This document shows positions 44,671 through 56,236 of a stretch of 64,000 nucleotides of DNA, one piece after another (within the stretch, counting starts at the first letter, position 1; the number at the start of each line of letters is the position of its first letter). Both the position numbers and the translations under genes were made by a program. The notes under the pieces are model-generated. The model made no database searches, had not been told where the DNA came from, and saw only the letters and a program-made list of their open reading frames with translations. Origin of the DNA: Mesostigma viride (Eukaryota; Streptophyta; Mesostigmatophyceae; Mesostigmatales; Mesostigmataceae); the NCBI GenBank assembly GCA_009746045.1, contig RPFO01000072.1, forward strand, positions 2,305,985 to 2,369,984, read 5' to 3'.

Positions 44671-45569
44671 CCTTATTAAATTAAATTAAATTATAACATG
44701 CCTCCGTTAGGAGATCATGTAGCACATATTCCTTGATGGATGGTGGATCCATGGAGAGAGCAGCGTAAGCGAACTAACCTAACTCTAGTCTATCTAGTCT
44801 AGAAAAATCCTAACTACCCTACTCATCAAAACGCCTCCTCCTCTTGGGGGGAGGTGGCTTGCCCACATGCAGGGTCGGGCGTGTGAGCCTTAATTGACAA
44901 TCTTCTGCCACCGCTTCTTGTTCTGCATATGGCAGTCCAAAGAAGGGACAGAGAGAGTGGATGCGGTATTCAAACTGGGCTGGGACCAGTAGGTCATCCA
45001 GCAACATCTACAAGGTACGTAGTTCGTGACATGTTTCCCTACCTTTTTGGCAATGCCCTTGGGGCCAGGCCAGGTCAGAATGTGCCGCCCGGGCTGGCCA
45101 AGCCGCTGGGGGCCTGCCAGACCAAGAGCGGTGTCGACCTGGCTGGTGCGAGCAAGGTGTCCTACAAATGCTATCCTACGCTGTCTAATCTCGTCTGAAA
45201 TACGAGGCATGCCCTGATACAAAGACTCTGATGACGGGCGCTTGGAAAACCCTACGTTCAGGACCTGTCGGAGCATCCTGTAAACTGTGCCGTCTAGCCT
45301 AGATGCCAGGGTGGGTGTGAGTGTCCACGCCTCGGCGCCGTACGTGAGCACCGTGAGGACGAGGACCTTGAAGAGCATGCGCTTGCGGTGCTCGCCCAGG
45401 CCCTTGGAGCGCCAGTAGGTGTTGAGCGAACGGAGCCTAGCCCAGGCCAGGCCAATGCGGGTGTCCACATCGTCGGCGGTGTCAGGGAGCCAGCTCCCTA
45501 ACAGTTTGAAGCGGTCGCGGAACGGGACCGTCGTCCCGTCGAGCAGGCGCGGCAGCGGCGGTGTATTGG
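44671..45569 (-). mobile_element. LINE family A, best-preserved 3' part, broken by gypsy 2
   Basis: On - the frame reads LLDGTTVPFRDRFKLLGSWL, RIGLAWARLRSLNTYWRSKG, LTVLTYGAEAWTLTPTLASR, RLDGTVYRMLRQVLNVGF and PRISDEIRQRRIAFVGHLAR. This is the region after the RT domain in several LINE clades. A frameshift near 45000 leads to the KRRRRFDE end. The tail is TTATAATTTAATTTAATTTA on -. The gypsy 2 element is inserted at its upstream end, at 45569. Confidence 0.85.
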
Positions 45570-46143
45570 TGTTACGTCCTGGCTCGACTCTATCCCAAAC
45601 ATCTCGCCTAACCTTACCTAAACTAGTGATGAGGCACCTACCGAGGAGTGAGGAGCTATATTGGCTATAAGACCTAGGACGCGACGACGCTGCTTCTCAA
45701 TGCATTCCCTTATAATACGCCATATACCGAATAAAACCAGGGTACTACGAAGGAAACAATACTACACTGCCGTGACCCAAGCCTATATGTGTTAATTCAT
45801 TTAACACACGCCGAGTGCCATTCACGAAGGACAACTGCTGCATAAATGATCGCCGACAGGCGTGTATGCTCGGGCCGACATCGACCCTCGCACACAGGAC
45901 CAACGCACGTCCACAAGGTTCACACGCAGGATAAAAGGACCACTACTAAAGTACGCAGCGCGGCGCGACTGCACCGAACCACCATACTGTACAAGTGCCA
46001 CGTCACAAGGCCCGGTACCGACCGGCCAAAAGGTCCTTACTACACGTAAGCCTAGGAAAGTCAGCGAACTGCTCCGGAATGGCTGAGGCAACAAGGGACC
46101 TAATTTACGTCCGTAACAACAACAAAAGTTACGCGACGTAACA
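45570..46143 (-). repeat. 3' LTR of gypsy 2
   Basis: 574 bp, TG..CA ends, preceded on - by the polypurine tract at 46144-46156. Confidence 0.95.
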
Positions 46144-46156
46144 CCTCCCCCCCACA
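46144..46156 (-). other. Polypurine tract of gypsy 2
   Basis: TGTGGGGGGGAGG on -, directly against the 3' LTR; this is the expected start site of plus-strand DNA synthesis. Confidence 0.88.
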
Positions 46157-46512
46157 AAGGTAGGGAGCCCTCTCCCTACGCACAGGGAGGAAACCAAGGG
46201 ATAGGAAACCTAATGCACCCAGCACACACCAACACAATCGGCAGGCCATCCAAGATACAAAGCACCAACGTATTAACTCGGTCTCCACCACCACGCCGGG
46301 AGGTGTAGGGTTAACCAGCACCAAGCCTGGTGGTAGGTTCCCCTAACTGCCTGGAACAGAGTCCTTGCCGGGGGGGACGGCACTGGGCAGGACACACAGA
46401 GTAAACAAATCAGTACCAAGGACCAAGAACGACCAGTCAACTGGCCAGAACGTGAGGGCGACTCTATATACCGGAGGGACAACACCCTCAGGTCGGGCCT
46501 AAGGCCCTCTAT

Positions 46513-48470
46513 CTAGTTGCCATCAGTCTGATAAGTGCCACGCGAGGCCAGCAGAACATCCAGATACGCATGGTAGTGGGCCACATCATCGGCATTGTCA
46601 TGCCTATCTACAGTGAGGAAAACATCGGCCCACACGCCATCAGGAAAAAGACCCAGGAAGGCCCAGTAATACCTATGCTGCGTAAGAACGACCTGGCCAC
46701 GGGCCCAGTCCAGGAAACCACAGGCAAAGAGGCGTAGGAAAGGCTCTACCGCGATCAAGCAGAGAGCCCGCAGGAGTAGGCGATGATACCGGATCCGAGA
46801 GCGCAAACCCGTCGGGAAGAACAGATCTACCAGGGGCTCCACGTCAGACGGCCACATCCGGATGTGCCGAACCTCACGGAAGCGCCACCGACGGGCACAC
46901 TGTCGCGACCCGAACGTCTCGAGGTAGTCGCTAGCCCGAGGAGGAGGATGGCCACGGGAGTCCAGACCCTGGCCCGGGATGGGCGCTGGACGACGGGCAT
47001 CCCACTCTAGGATGGGCTGGAGAACCGTGCTGTACGTAGCACCCGGCACCACAGGAAACTCTACCGTAAGGGCATCTGAGGCCATAATGCCCAGAGGCGG
47101 AGGGTAAGCCCACTGGAACCCACCGTAGGTGTCCAAGTCATTGTGACGCCTAGCCCAGCGATACAGAACGCGCCGAACCAGGATCTCGCCCTGGAACACA
47201 GGATCAGCTACAATAACCATATCGAAAGGAGGCCGATCAGTCTCAATGGGTAGGCCACGGTCCCGCGGCGCCCGACACACCTGGGAGAACCCGAGGGACA
47301 TGGGCGAAATGGCAAGCTCGGCGGAGGCGCGCGGCAGGTCACACTGTCGGCAGGCGTGCGCAGACATACCGTACCCAAGGACAGGCGTGTCGCGCGACTC
47401 CGGCGTCGCATGCACCACAGAAGGGACCCGATCCTGATCGCCCTCGGACAACTCCCGGAGGGAATCAGCAGCGCGGGTGGCGCGAGGATCAGGGCCGCTG
47501 GCCCGAACAACCGCAGCCAAAGACCGCGGGGCCGAAGGGACAGGGGCCGAAGCAGGGGTATAGGAACCGGCACAGACGCAGACGGCGCCGGTACAACAGG
47601 AGGTCGCGTCGGACCTGCTGCCGGAGGGGGTCGCGACGGACCCGCCACCGCAGCTGGCGCTCCGGTCTCCGGTGGCGGCGCACCCCCAGGCCACATGTTG
47701 AAAACAGGGCCCGTAGGGACAGGCAATCCGGCATACGACTGGTTACCATCCAAGCTCCAGTCGGGCACCGGAATCCTCTGCGGAGGACCACCCTCCCAAA
47801 GCCTGGGAAGACCGCCCGGGTCGCTAAAGAAACCCCGCGATGGCGGCGCTGGCGCTGTGGGGGGCCCGGAAGCGACGACGGCGGGCGCGGCCGCTGGGGC
47901 GGAAGACTCGCGCAGAGGCGCAGGTACGTCGGTAGCAGGCGCAGAGACAGCCGGAGGCGTAGGAGCCGCAGCAACAGAAGAAACCGCAGCTACCGAGGGC
48001 TCGCACAGCGCGGGCGAAACCGTAGGCGCCGAGGCAACCGAAGGGGAAGGGGGCACAGATACAAAAGACACCCCACCTGGCGTGGCTGGAGCATGCGCCT
48101 GGGCCGCCATGAAGGCCCCGAAAGCCGCGGTCAGGGACTGGATCTGTGCCTGCATCGCAGAAACAGTCGCCGAGAGAGGATCAGGCTCACGATCCGAGCC
48201 CAAACGGGTAGGCTCCACCGACGCGCGCCGGGTCGACCGTGGTGAAGACGGGACAGGGGAAGGAGCCGACACTGAGGAGGAGGACGCTGCAGGGGAGGCC
48301 GAATACTCTGGCGTGTACTGTGCCTCGACTGGTGCGTCCGTAGGGGAAGGGTCGCCAAATGCTACTCCCGCTGTCTGGTCCGCGATCTCCATGAACTCGA
48401 CCGCCCGTAGGAGGTCACAGGGGTTGTCATCTATATCTGCCTCGCCCTCGCCCGGAAGCCAGGGGAACAC
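46513..48470 (-). pseudogene. Unrecognised 3' ORF of gypsy 2
   Basis: Two overlapping frames (48470 to about 47560, then about 47560 to 46513) read as one protein of about 650 residues with one frameshift. The first half starts MFPWLPGEGEADIDDNPCDL, has a short heptad-like MQAQIQSLTAAFGAFMAAQ and is then very rich in proline, alanine and serine. The second half is ordered-looking, with CRQCDLPRASAELAISPM, PFDMVIVADPVFQGEILVRR, EVRHIRMWPSDVEPLVDLFF and LTQHRYYWAFLGLFPDGVW, ending GTYQTDGN before TAG. It occupies the position of an env-like ORF but I see no signal peptide or membrane anchor. The first half recalls a gag of another element. Function unknown. Confidence 0.6.
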
Positions 48471-48479
48471 CTCCAGTAG

Positions 48480-48838
48480 TAAGAGCGGGCTACTAGGTCC
48501 CGTACCCGTTTACCACCCTGATGAGCAGCTAAGTCATGCAACTCAAAGAGCAAGGAGGAGCGACAGATAGGAGGGACATACAGGCGCCATTGAGGGGGAG
48601 AATCGGCTATTTGCACATATAAAAACCCACCTACAAATTTACAAGGGTGCTTGCCTAATTGTTGGGGAAGGGCTGCAATGGCAGCTAAAGCTTCCGGCTC
48701 AGTGGCCGTAAATCTACTAATAAGGCGTTCAAGATCAGAGGTAGGCATCGCTACAGAGGTATCCAGAACAGGTTTAAAGAGGTCTCCTACCGCCTTGCCA
48801 AAGAGAAGGGGAGGTCCTAGAGGGACTATGTTATCATA
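48480..48838 (-). pseudogene. gypsy 2 integrase, only the zinc-binding N-terminal part
   Basis: The frame encodes LGKHPCKFVGGFLYVQ and then RSSLLFELHDLAAHQGGKRV with RDLVARSYYW. The first half of the H2C2 zinc-binding region is present, but the CxxC pair and the whole DDE core are missing. The sequence turns directly into the unrecognised ORF near 48480. Confidence 0.8.
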
Positions 48839-51202
48839 AGACTTTCCTGACCTAGTCGCTATATGGCTAAGCGGTATGGAAATTTTATTTTTCCCCTCCC
48901 CCCCACCGAGACCACAGGAAGGGCCTCACACGGGAGAGAGAGTCCTACGTGAGAAAGGAGATCAGGCATGCGAACAGCAGTATGAAAGAGATAGGCAGAG
49001 GATTCATCATCAGGTAGTTCACCATAAGGGGTTACACCCATAGTAGTAGGAACTAGAGTAGTATTGAGAATCCAGGTCCTCGAAAAAGGAGTAATCTGCG
49101 CGACGGGAGAGTGCATCTGGTACTATGTTATCTACACCATGAACATACTGAAGTTTAAAAGGGGAAAACTGTGCTAAAAACTCCATCCAGCGCGCTTGAC
49201 GAGGGGTAAGGTTGGGTTGGGAGAGAAGATGGGAAAGGGGACGGTGATCCGTTTGAATAACTAATCTATAAGGATCTATCTCACAGGGTTCATTCAGGCA
49301 GACATCAAATTGAGCACCTTTAAGAAAGTGCTGCCACGCGTGGCAACAATACACCACCGCTAAGAGTTCCTGCTGGTGTACGGGATAGTTACGCTCCGCA
49401 GGGAGCATTGTCCTAGAGATATACTCAATTGGCTGTAAGCCCTGACCCTGATCCTGGAGAAGGACGCCCCCGATAGCTACCTTACTAGCGTCTGTAGCTA
49501 CCACAAAGGGTTTAGTAGTATCCGGTAGGATGAGTACGGGAGGAGAGAGGAGTAGGGATTTTAGACACTGAAAAGCCGACTGACATTCACTACTCCAGAC
49601 AAAGGGGATATCCTTCTTTAATAAATGATTAATAGGGGCTGCTATAGTTGCGAAACGCGGGATAAAACGCCTATAGTAAGAGGCAATCCCTAGAAAACTA
49701 CGTACACCTTTAACGTCGGTAGGGGTAGGCCATTCCTGAATTGACTTAGTTTTATCCGGGTCGGTAGCGACCCCGGCATCTGACAAAACATGTCCTAAAA
49801 ATGGTACACTCCTACCAGAACAACTTTAGCACGGCGAGCCCACAAGGAATTTTCAGCCATTATCTCTAATACTTTCTTTAAAGCACGTAGGTGCGTTTCA
49901 AAATCAGGAGAGTAAATAAGGATATCATCTAAGTAAGCTTGAGCACAAGAACGGTCATGCTCAGATAAAGAAACAGAGGAGAAGGACGGATCCTTTAAAT
50001 CAGATGACACTTGAGGAAGGTGAGAATTACCCATAACAGGTCTAAGCACTTCATTCATTAACATTTGAAAAGAGGCAGGAGAGTTACAGAGTCTCATGGC
50101 CGCTACTCTAAACTGATAATGACCAAAAGGGGTAGCAAAGGCGGTTTTATGGCAATCCTCAGGGCTATACGCAGTTGCCAAAAACCATCCGCACAATCCA
50201 GTACCGTGAAACAAGTGGAACCTTTAACCTTATTAAATATATCATCAATACGAGGTAGAGGGTATTTAGACTTCACAGTAATGTCATTTAACTTCCTATA
50301 ATCAGTAACTAGGCGAAACTTGCCATTTGGCTTAGGAACTAACAGGACACCAGCTGAGTAGGGGGAGTTACTAGGCTCTATCAATCCTGCTTCTAATAGT
50401 GACACTAAAATCTGTTTTAGTTCCTTTAACTCGGTAGGGCCCATTCTATACATCGGAGAGTGCGTAGGAACTGCACCGTCCTTAATAACTACACGGTGTA
50501 AAACAGAACGAGGAGGAGGATAAGAAGGACTCTTTTCTTCAAAAACTTTGGAGGAATCTATCACAGCCATGTATCTTACTATTTCGTTTTCAGTATATCC
50601 CACTCCTATTGTATCCACTGTGTTTACATCTATATCCACACTATTATTAGTGATAGGTATCTCCTGTACTTCTAACTGAAGGAACATACATAATAAATAT
50701 CCATATTCCTTTAATTCAGATCGCAACTCATCATTGGACATTAATACTTCAGGTATAGGTCTTACAGGAGGATCAACAGGTGTAGGAGGAGTAATATCTA
50801 CCAAGGATAAATTTTCTACTTTATAATGACGTTCTGGTACCCAGTAAGAGCTATCTGGAAACCAAATGACCATGGTAACATAATTAATGGTAATCTTATT
50901 ATCCTGGTGCCAATCTAATCCTAGTAATACATCAGCGGTAGTGATAGGGCCTATAGTGGCCGTCAGGTTGACAGTACGTCCTTGTATGACCAGGGGAAGG
51001 GACACCGTACCCGGGGAATGACTGGTGCGACCGTCAGCATAATGAACAGTGACAGGCTTGGTGTGAGGGATAGGGACTAGTTCTAAACGCCTAACTAGGG
51101 CCTCGCTCACAAAGGAGCTAGCCGCACCGCTATCCACTAACACACAGACATTCAAAAGTTCATCAGCATGCAAGAAGGGGTCTACAACAGTGTGGGGAAC
51201 GG
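48839..51202 (-). pseudogene. gypsy 2 protease, reverse transcriptase and RNase H, frameshifted
   Basis: Protease is seen as VCVLVDSGAASSFVSEALV with ADVLLGLDWH. RT continues with FRLVTDYRKLNDITVKSKYP, FTVLDCADGFWQLR, a frameshift near 50160, NSPASFQMLMNEVL, an extra segment and then AYLDDILIYS. Another frameshift at about 49820 (just after ARRAK) precedes FLGHVLSDAGVATDPDKT. RNase H is at 49500-49200 with VATDASKVAIGGVL and HQQELLAVVYCCHAW, followed by PDALSRR. Further shifts lie near 49080 and 48850. The order is that of Ty3/gypsy. The upstream junction with gag is interrupted by the piggyBac-like element at 51207-52552. Confidence 0.88.
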
Positions 51203-51206
51203 TTAA

Positions 51207-52552
51207 CCCATAGTCCGGGAATGGGTTTTTGGCATTTTTAGACCCCTGAAAATGGAAAAAATCATAACTCATAGGCCACAACTCCAAATACCCCCAACCA
51301 AGGTGCTAGGAGTATCTACACTTCAAGGGCTTTCAGAAAATGCAATAATATCTCAAGTCCATTCAGTGCTTTGCAAGATATTTACTGCCAAAGTTGGACA
51401 AAAGACGATCATTTTCAGGCAAGGGAAATCCCCTTAGTAGTTTACCCCTGCAGGGAGGGTTCTAAAAAATTATTCTGGGGTTGGACAATCTCAATAGATA
51501 GTGCCACCATGCTTTCCTTGGGTCAGACCGCACGGATAGCCCATCTGACCTATATAATGCGCTCACTTACGTGTGTGGGTTACGCGCGCGTAAGCAGCCA
51601 TCCATGAAATGCCACACACTTATGCATTGTATACAGCCACATAGGACTGTAAAAAGTGCTGGGAAACAAAGAAGTGCTAAACCAGCACTAACGGAATGGC
51701 ATCCTCCAAAGAAACACCACAAACTGAGCAGATTTGGGGCTAATAGCACTCATACAGCAGGCATGGAAACCTGCTGCAAGAGGCACTGATACACTCGTGT
51801 AAAATGGATGTATAAACGACAGATTCCCGTGCAAACGACATGCAAACACGTTGCCGTACCTGGCTTGATCACGACCTTTCCGGGTTCTGCTGGCCGGGAC
51901 CCTCATATCTCACACTGGCTAATGCTTTCCAGGCATAGGCCGCCATAGCCGCATAATGCATGCATCCGACATGATTACCAGGTTGATGTTCTGTGCAAAG
52001 ATGACCTATAAACGCATCCGAATTCACAGGGACGCTGCTGCGGATGTCCCGTACCAAAACTGGGTGCTCGGGCTGGCGCAGACTGCCGGGCCATAAGAAG
52101 AAAATCGAAATATGGCATGCCATTACTCATCTGGTACTGACGACCAAGAAAGCAGTAATGCCCTACCTGTATTTTACCAATGCTATACATCTGGCCACCC
52201 CTGACCTACGAAAATCACGCATCATCATTCTGAGCAACATTCTGAACCATTACAAGCCGCGAGACGCAAAATTTCCTTGATAACGGCACGCTAGCAGCCA
52301 TATCTCGTTACGCGCGCGCGCGAGTGAAAATTTCCCGCCAAAGTCACGTGATACTGTCTCAATACACGTTGTATTTACCAGGCTATGGCGAATATTACCC
52401 GGGCAAACCTATGCATCACCTTCGTCCCTAAGTGTTCCCAGACCCACCGGACCACTGACATCCGTCACGGGTGGCGCGGCGCTCCTGGAATTGAGCGCCG
52501 CGCCACCGGGGGTCAAACAGTTCGATATATCGAACTGTTTCCGGACTATGGG
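51207..52552. mobile_element. piggyBac-like element 1 (TTAA target), in gypsy 2
   Basis: TTAA lies at 51203-51206 and 52553-52556. The ends inside are inverted: CCCATAGTCCGG at the left and CCGGACTATGGG at the right. TTAA duplication and ends starting CCC are the marks of piggyBac. Removing the 1346 bp plus one TTAA joins MFWNGG to LTVPHTVVDPF in one frame of the gypsy polyprotein. No transposase is encoded. Near the right end are two perfect palindromes, at 52473-52510 and 52515-52538. Confidence 0.88.
52473..52538. repeat. Two adjacent perfect palindromes
   Basis: GGTGGCGCGGCGCTC and its exact complement are separated by 8 bases at 52472-52509. Directly after, AACAGTTCGATATATCGAACTGTT (two 12-base arms AACAGTTCGATA, no loop) ends 2 bases before the terminal repeat of piggyBac-like element 1. 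Confidence 0.92.
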
Positions 52553-52569
52553 TTAAGCCACCATTCCAA

Positions 52570-54290
52570 AACATAAGAGGACGAACACGTAAGGGTAGGG
52601 ATGATTCAGCTCCTACAGAAGTTATGAAAACAGGCAGGCAAAAATTATTATCTGGGGTACTATCTAAGGACCTGTCCAGGTTACCCCCGGCTGACAGGCC
52701 TACTGTTCCCCCTCCCCCCCCACATCCATTGGGACTAACCCCGAAGAAGTCCCTGGCGAAAAAGCCACTGCTGGAGGGTCGCGAGGGAGCGAAGAGGGTG
52801 CAGGAGCCTGATTATCATAGGGGAACCCTGAGGGTCCTGTCTGCACAACATTCAGCCTACTAGGGGTAGCTGAGGGAATGCGTCCTGGAGTGGGACGAAT
52901 AGGAGCACGCTGAGGGGTACGAGGAGGGCGAGCATCGGGATGAGGGGGAGCACCAGAAAGGAACTTGGGGCACTCCGCCTTAAGATGGCCCACCTCATGA
53001 CAATGATAACACGAGATGTGAGACACATCCAATGCAGATATATCTGTAACGCAAATATCGAATTCTTCTACATATGCCTATTCTTCTTCAGGAGTGAGGA
53101 CAAGGTTATGAACCCTAGTACACAAAGGAGCATGAGCATACATGCAATCAGCAACACGGAGGAGATGGGTAGGAAGAGGAGTGGTAAAGAAATCTGCTAC
53201 TCTTTAATAGACGTTGTCGCACATGCTTGAGGGGCAGATCAGTGAAACGGTAGGCAGAGAACTGGCGTTTTACCTCACGTAATAAGGGTCTACTGAGGCC
53301 TTGAAGGAAACGAGCACGTACTTCTGCGCCCGACAAATCCCTAATTCGTACCATCTGTGCATCAAGTTCTTTCATATATTCCTTAAACGGTTTAGTACCT
53401 TGCTGCAAAGTACCAAAGGCTAATCTATCCTGCCAATCTGCATCAGGAGGAACTAAATGGCTCTCTAACCGCTAAAACAATCCTGCTACTGAGTTAGGGT
53501 AGGCATGAGAGGCCAAGGATTCACACTGGATGAGGTTGGCAAGCTCAGGGGTAATACAGGTAGTAAGATAGTGAGGGACTAAAACAGCATCAGAGAGACG
53601 CCATCTATTATGATTCTGCCACGACTCTGTGTTCTGGGTAAGCAACATAATAAAAGTGAAAAACTGTTGAGGGGTAGACTTGACATCCAGCTAATTGGGA
53701 AGGTTAGCAAAGAGGGGAAGAGCAGGAGGCTTAGGGGGATTCGAAGAGTCAGTTTTTCCCATAGGGCCACTATCTTCCACTGCTACATAAGCGGGATAGA
53801 AGGAAGGAAGAGGAAAGGTTTTGGGTAGGGGTCGAGAAGGGGCCACCGTTTCAGACTGGTGCCCATAGGAGAAAGGAACAGTATATTGCTCACGAAGAGA
53901 GGAGTAGGCAAAATGATCATAATTTCTATCATCTAGGGGCATGGTGCTGAAATCACTATTACTTCTAAATCAGCCACACGGGTAGGGACCTGGGCTGCCT
54001 CATAGGCCGTCTCAGGGTAGGACCAGGAAGCAGGTGGGTAAAATGGAACTGCACTAGGGCGCCCAGAGGGGCCGACAGGGGCAGAGGTACGACCCGTGTT
54101 AAAAGCAGGCATGGAAGGCACAGAGTGGGAAGGAGGCCTAGAAACATTGTTAGTTAGTGAGGACCTGCTGGGGGGTTGAGCCAAGGTTGCAAGAGGGGCA
54201 GGGGCCTGGTTCAAGGTAAGGGAAGGGTCATCACTAAATCTGACTTGCATACGTTGTTCATAGGTAGGAGGGGTGACAGAGGGACGACGA

Positions 54291-54328
<38 letters not shown>

Positions 54329-54415
54329 GTTGTTGGCATTATTAGAATTATTAGTGGTAGGTATAGGTGACATCTCTCCACCCACTAGATCCATGTTCAG
54401 TTTGAGGAAAAACAA
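52570..54415 (-). pseudogene. gypsy 2 gag with stops and a CCHC knuckle
   Basis: Pieces on - include an N-terminal stretch with a poly-asparagine run coded by (AAT)n near 54295-54345, then RNYDHFAYSSLREQYTVPF, TPQQFFTFIMLLTQNTESW, KPFKEYMKELDAQMVRIRDL, RARFLQGLSRPLLREVKRQF, and the knuckle CYHCHEVGHLKAEC near 53000. Three in-frame TAG codons lie at 53691-53693, 53472-53474 and 53078-53080, and frames shift near 53930 and 53230. All three TAGs stand where glutamine would fit, as CAG to TAG changes. Confidence 0.8.
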
Positions 54416-54527
54416 TTAAGGTTGCAATAAGGAGGAGGACAACGCCCTAATTTAAAGCAAGGAAAGCAAAAAGGAAAAACTTTTAATGTCCTAAGAGAGG
54501 AAAACAAGTAAAATCAATCCTTTTTAA

Positions 54528-56232
54528 CCCCTAAATGGGCGGAAATGCTGCCGATAAATCGGCAGTAACTCACCTATTTTGTAAACCAGCCCCTGTACAA
54601 CCTAGCAATATCCAATGGCTGTCCTTGGGGGGCAAGCATGTCCATGAGTTGCCCTAAGCCATGATATATCACAACCTCACATATATTCATCGTAGGCCAT
54701 GTATAACTGCCGTCAAAGTCAGGGGGGTCAAGACGAGCGTTTTCATTTTTGGTAGAATGTGCATTTTGAATTATGTTGTAAGAGCTAGGCACCTACCACT
54801 TCAAGGATGATAAACAATTAGTTGCTGAACAGTTTGAGCCATTGGGGTCATCATTTGGGTGGGTATACCAGCAGTTACACCCAGTACAGCCCATAGGGGT
54901 ACCGTTGGTAAAAAGCAACCAAGGGGGTAGGAGTGGGCATACTACCTACTAATACCTACTAATATGGCCCCCAACCATGCCAAACAATACATTTCCCTTC
55001 CACAATGATGGGGAAACATAACTGCATCATCACACTGCCCTTACATGGCACCTATGTGCAGGTGCCACCTTGTCCATGCACGTAGGTAACGTGGTACGGA
55101 TACCCTACGCAAGGCATGCATTCTAGGAGGCAGCCACCAACAAACCAGTGATTTTAAGCCTATTTCAGCCTGCCCTAGCAAGGATAAACTAGGCCTAAGC
55201 TGCTATAGCTTTCCAGGTGATGGTCAGCACACCTGGTGGCACATGCTGACAATGGGAAGCTTCTACTCACCGGTTACATGCTTGATGATGCCACAGAGAC
55301 CAGCCAACTGCCTCACACTCATGCAATATGTGTGTGGGAAATGTATAACAAACATATATGGAGGTATTCAAACCCATACAGCCTCTAAAACTTATCACCA
55401 TCACCCTGTGGCAGGTCAACTGACTGAGGGAAGCATCTAAGAAGGGTGTTTTAGAAAGGGGCCAGGCCAGGGTCAAGAAAGAGCATGAATAATGCAAAAA
55501 GAATGTGCTACACAAGCTAGAACGTATATATAAACGTCAAACATCGATAGGAAAACGATGCTTAAGCTTTACCAGGCATGGATGGCGTTACCTTGGCCCA
55601 GGCGGTGGCCGCAAAATGGCGCATTTCGGCACACCAAAGTTGTGCAGCATGGTCGCTGGATTCGGCGATTTCTGGCCACCCTTGCACGTTTACGACTAAT
55701 ATGTATCATAAAAAGTACAAAGAAACCGATATATCCTTTAAAATACGCCGGAAAGGTATTGCTGTCAACGTTTCTATCGTCCGGCCTGATCGCAGTTTTT
55801 TCCAGCAAGAACGCTGCCGACACCTATCAAATGGCATTCCCGCGAACCAAAAATTGGCCTGTATGATCTTTAGGACGTATAAAATCAATATCCTGAGTTT
55901 GGCCAGAAAATTCGAACGCAAACGTAAATGCCATGCGTGGGCGCAAGCCGCCATGGCCAGGTCGTCGTTTTCCGGAATGCACGTTGTACGTGAAAAAGTA
56001 CAAGTACCCTGACCCCTTGTACTTTGACGGTCTGGAACACATGTTAAACTTGGTCAAAATATAGCAAACCCTAGTATCATGTTCTGGAGAAACTTATAAA
56101 CTTTCATTCTTCTCAGCTAAACGTTTCCTAATTCCCAATAGTATTCTCGCAAACTGGTCCCCCGAGTAGGTGCCGACAAATCGGCTGTAAGTCACTTTTT
56201 GGCGGAAAATCGGCAGCAAGACCATTTAGGGG
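54528..56232. mobile_element. piggyBac-like element 2 (TTAA target), in gypsy 2
   Basis: TTAA lies at 54524-54527 and 56233-56236. The inverted ends are CCCCTAAATGG and CCATTTAGGGG. Just inside each end is a hairpin: TGCCGATAAATCGGCA on the left, GCCGACAAATCGGC on the right, with GGCGGAAA nearby on both sides. The 1705-bp interior has no transposase. It lies in the gag 5' region of gypsy 2. The two piggyBac-like elements do not share their terminal sequence beyond CCC, so they are different families. Confidence 0.88.
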
Positions 56233-56236
56233 TTAA

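Noticed and set aside
45846-46086. Short + frames repeated at 57542-57782.
   Set aside because: They are identical because they lie in the two LTRs; no coding evidence.
47356-48570. 404-codon + frame rich in G, A and R.
   Set aside because: It is the reverse-strand shadow of the proline/alanine-rich gypsy 2 ORF.
53078-53693. Three in-frame TAG codons in gypsy 2 gag at glutamine-like positions suggested TAG might code for glutamine.
   Set aside because: The RLE element ORF ends at TAG, and its two copies differ by indels just after it, so TAG acts as a stop there. Host genes use CAG for Q and the helicase ends in TAG. CAG to TAG mutation explains the data.
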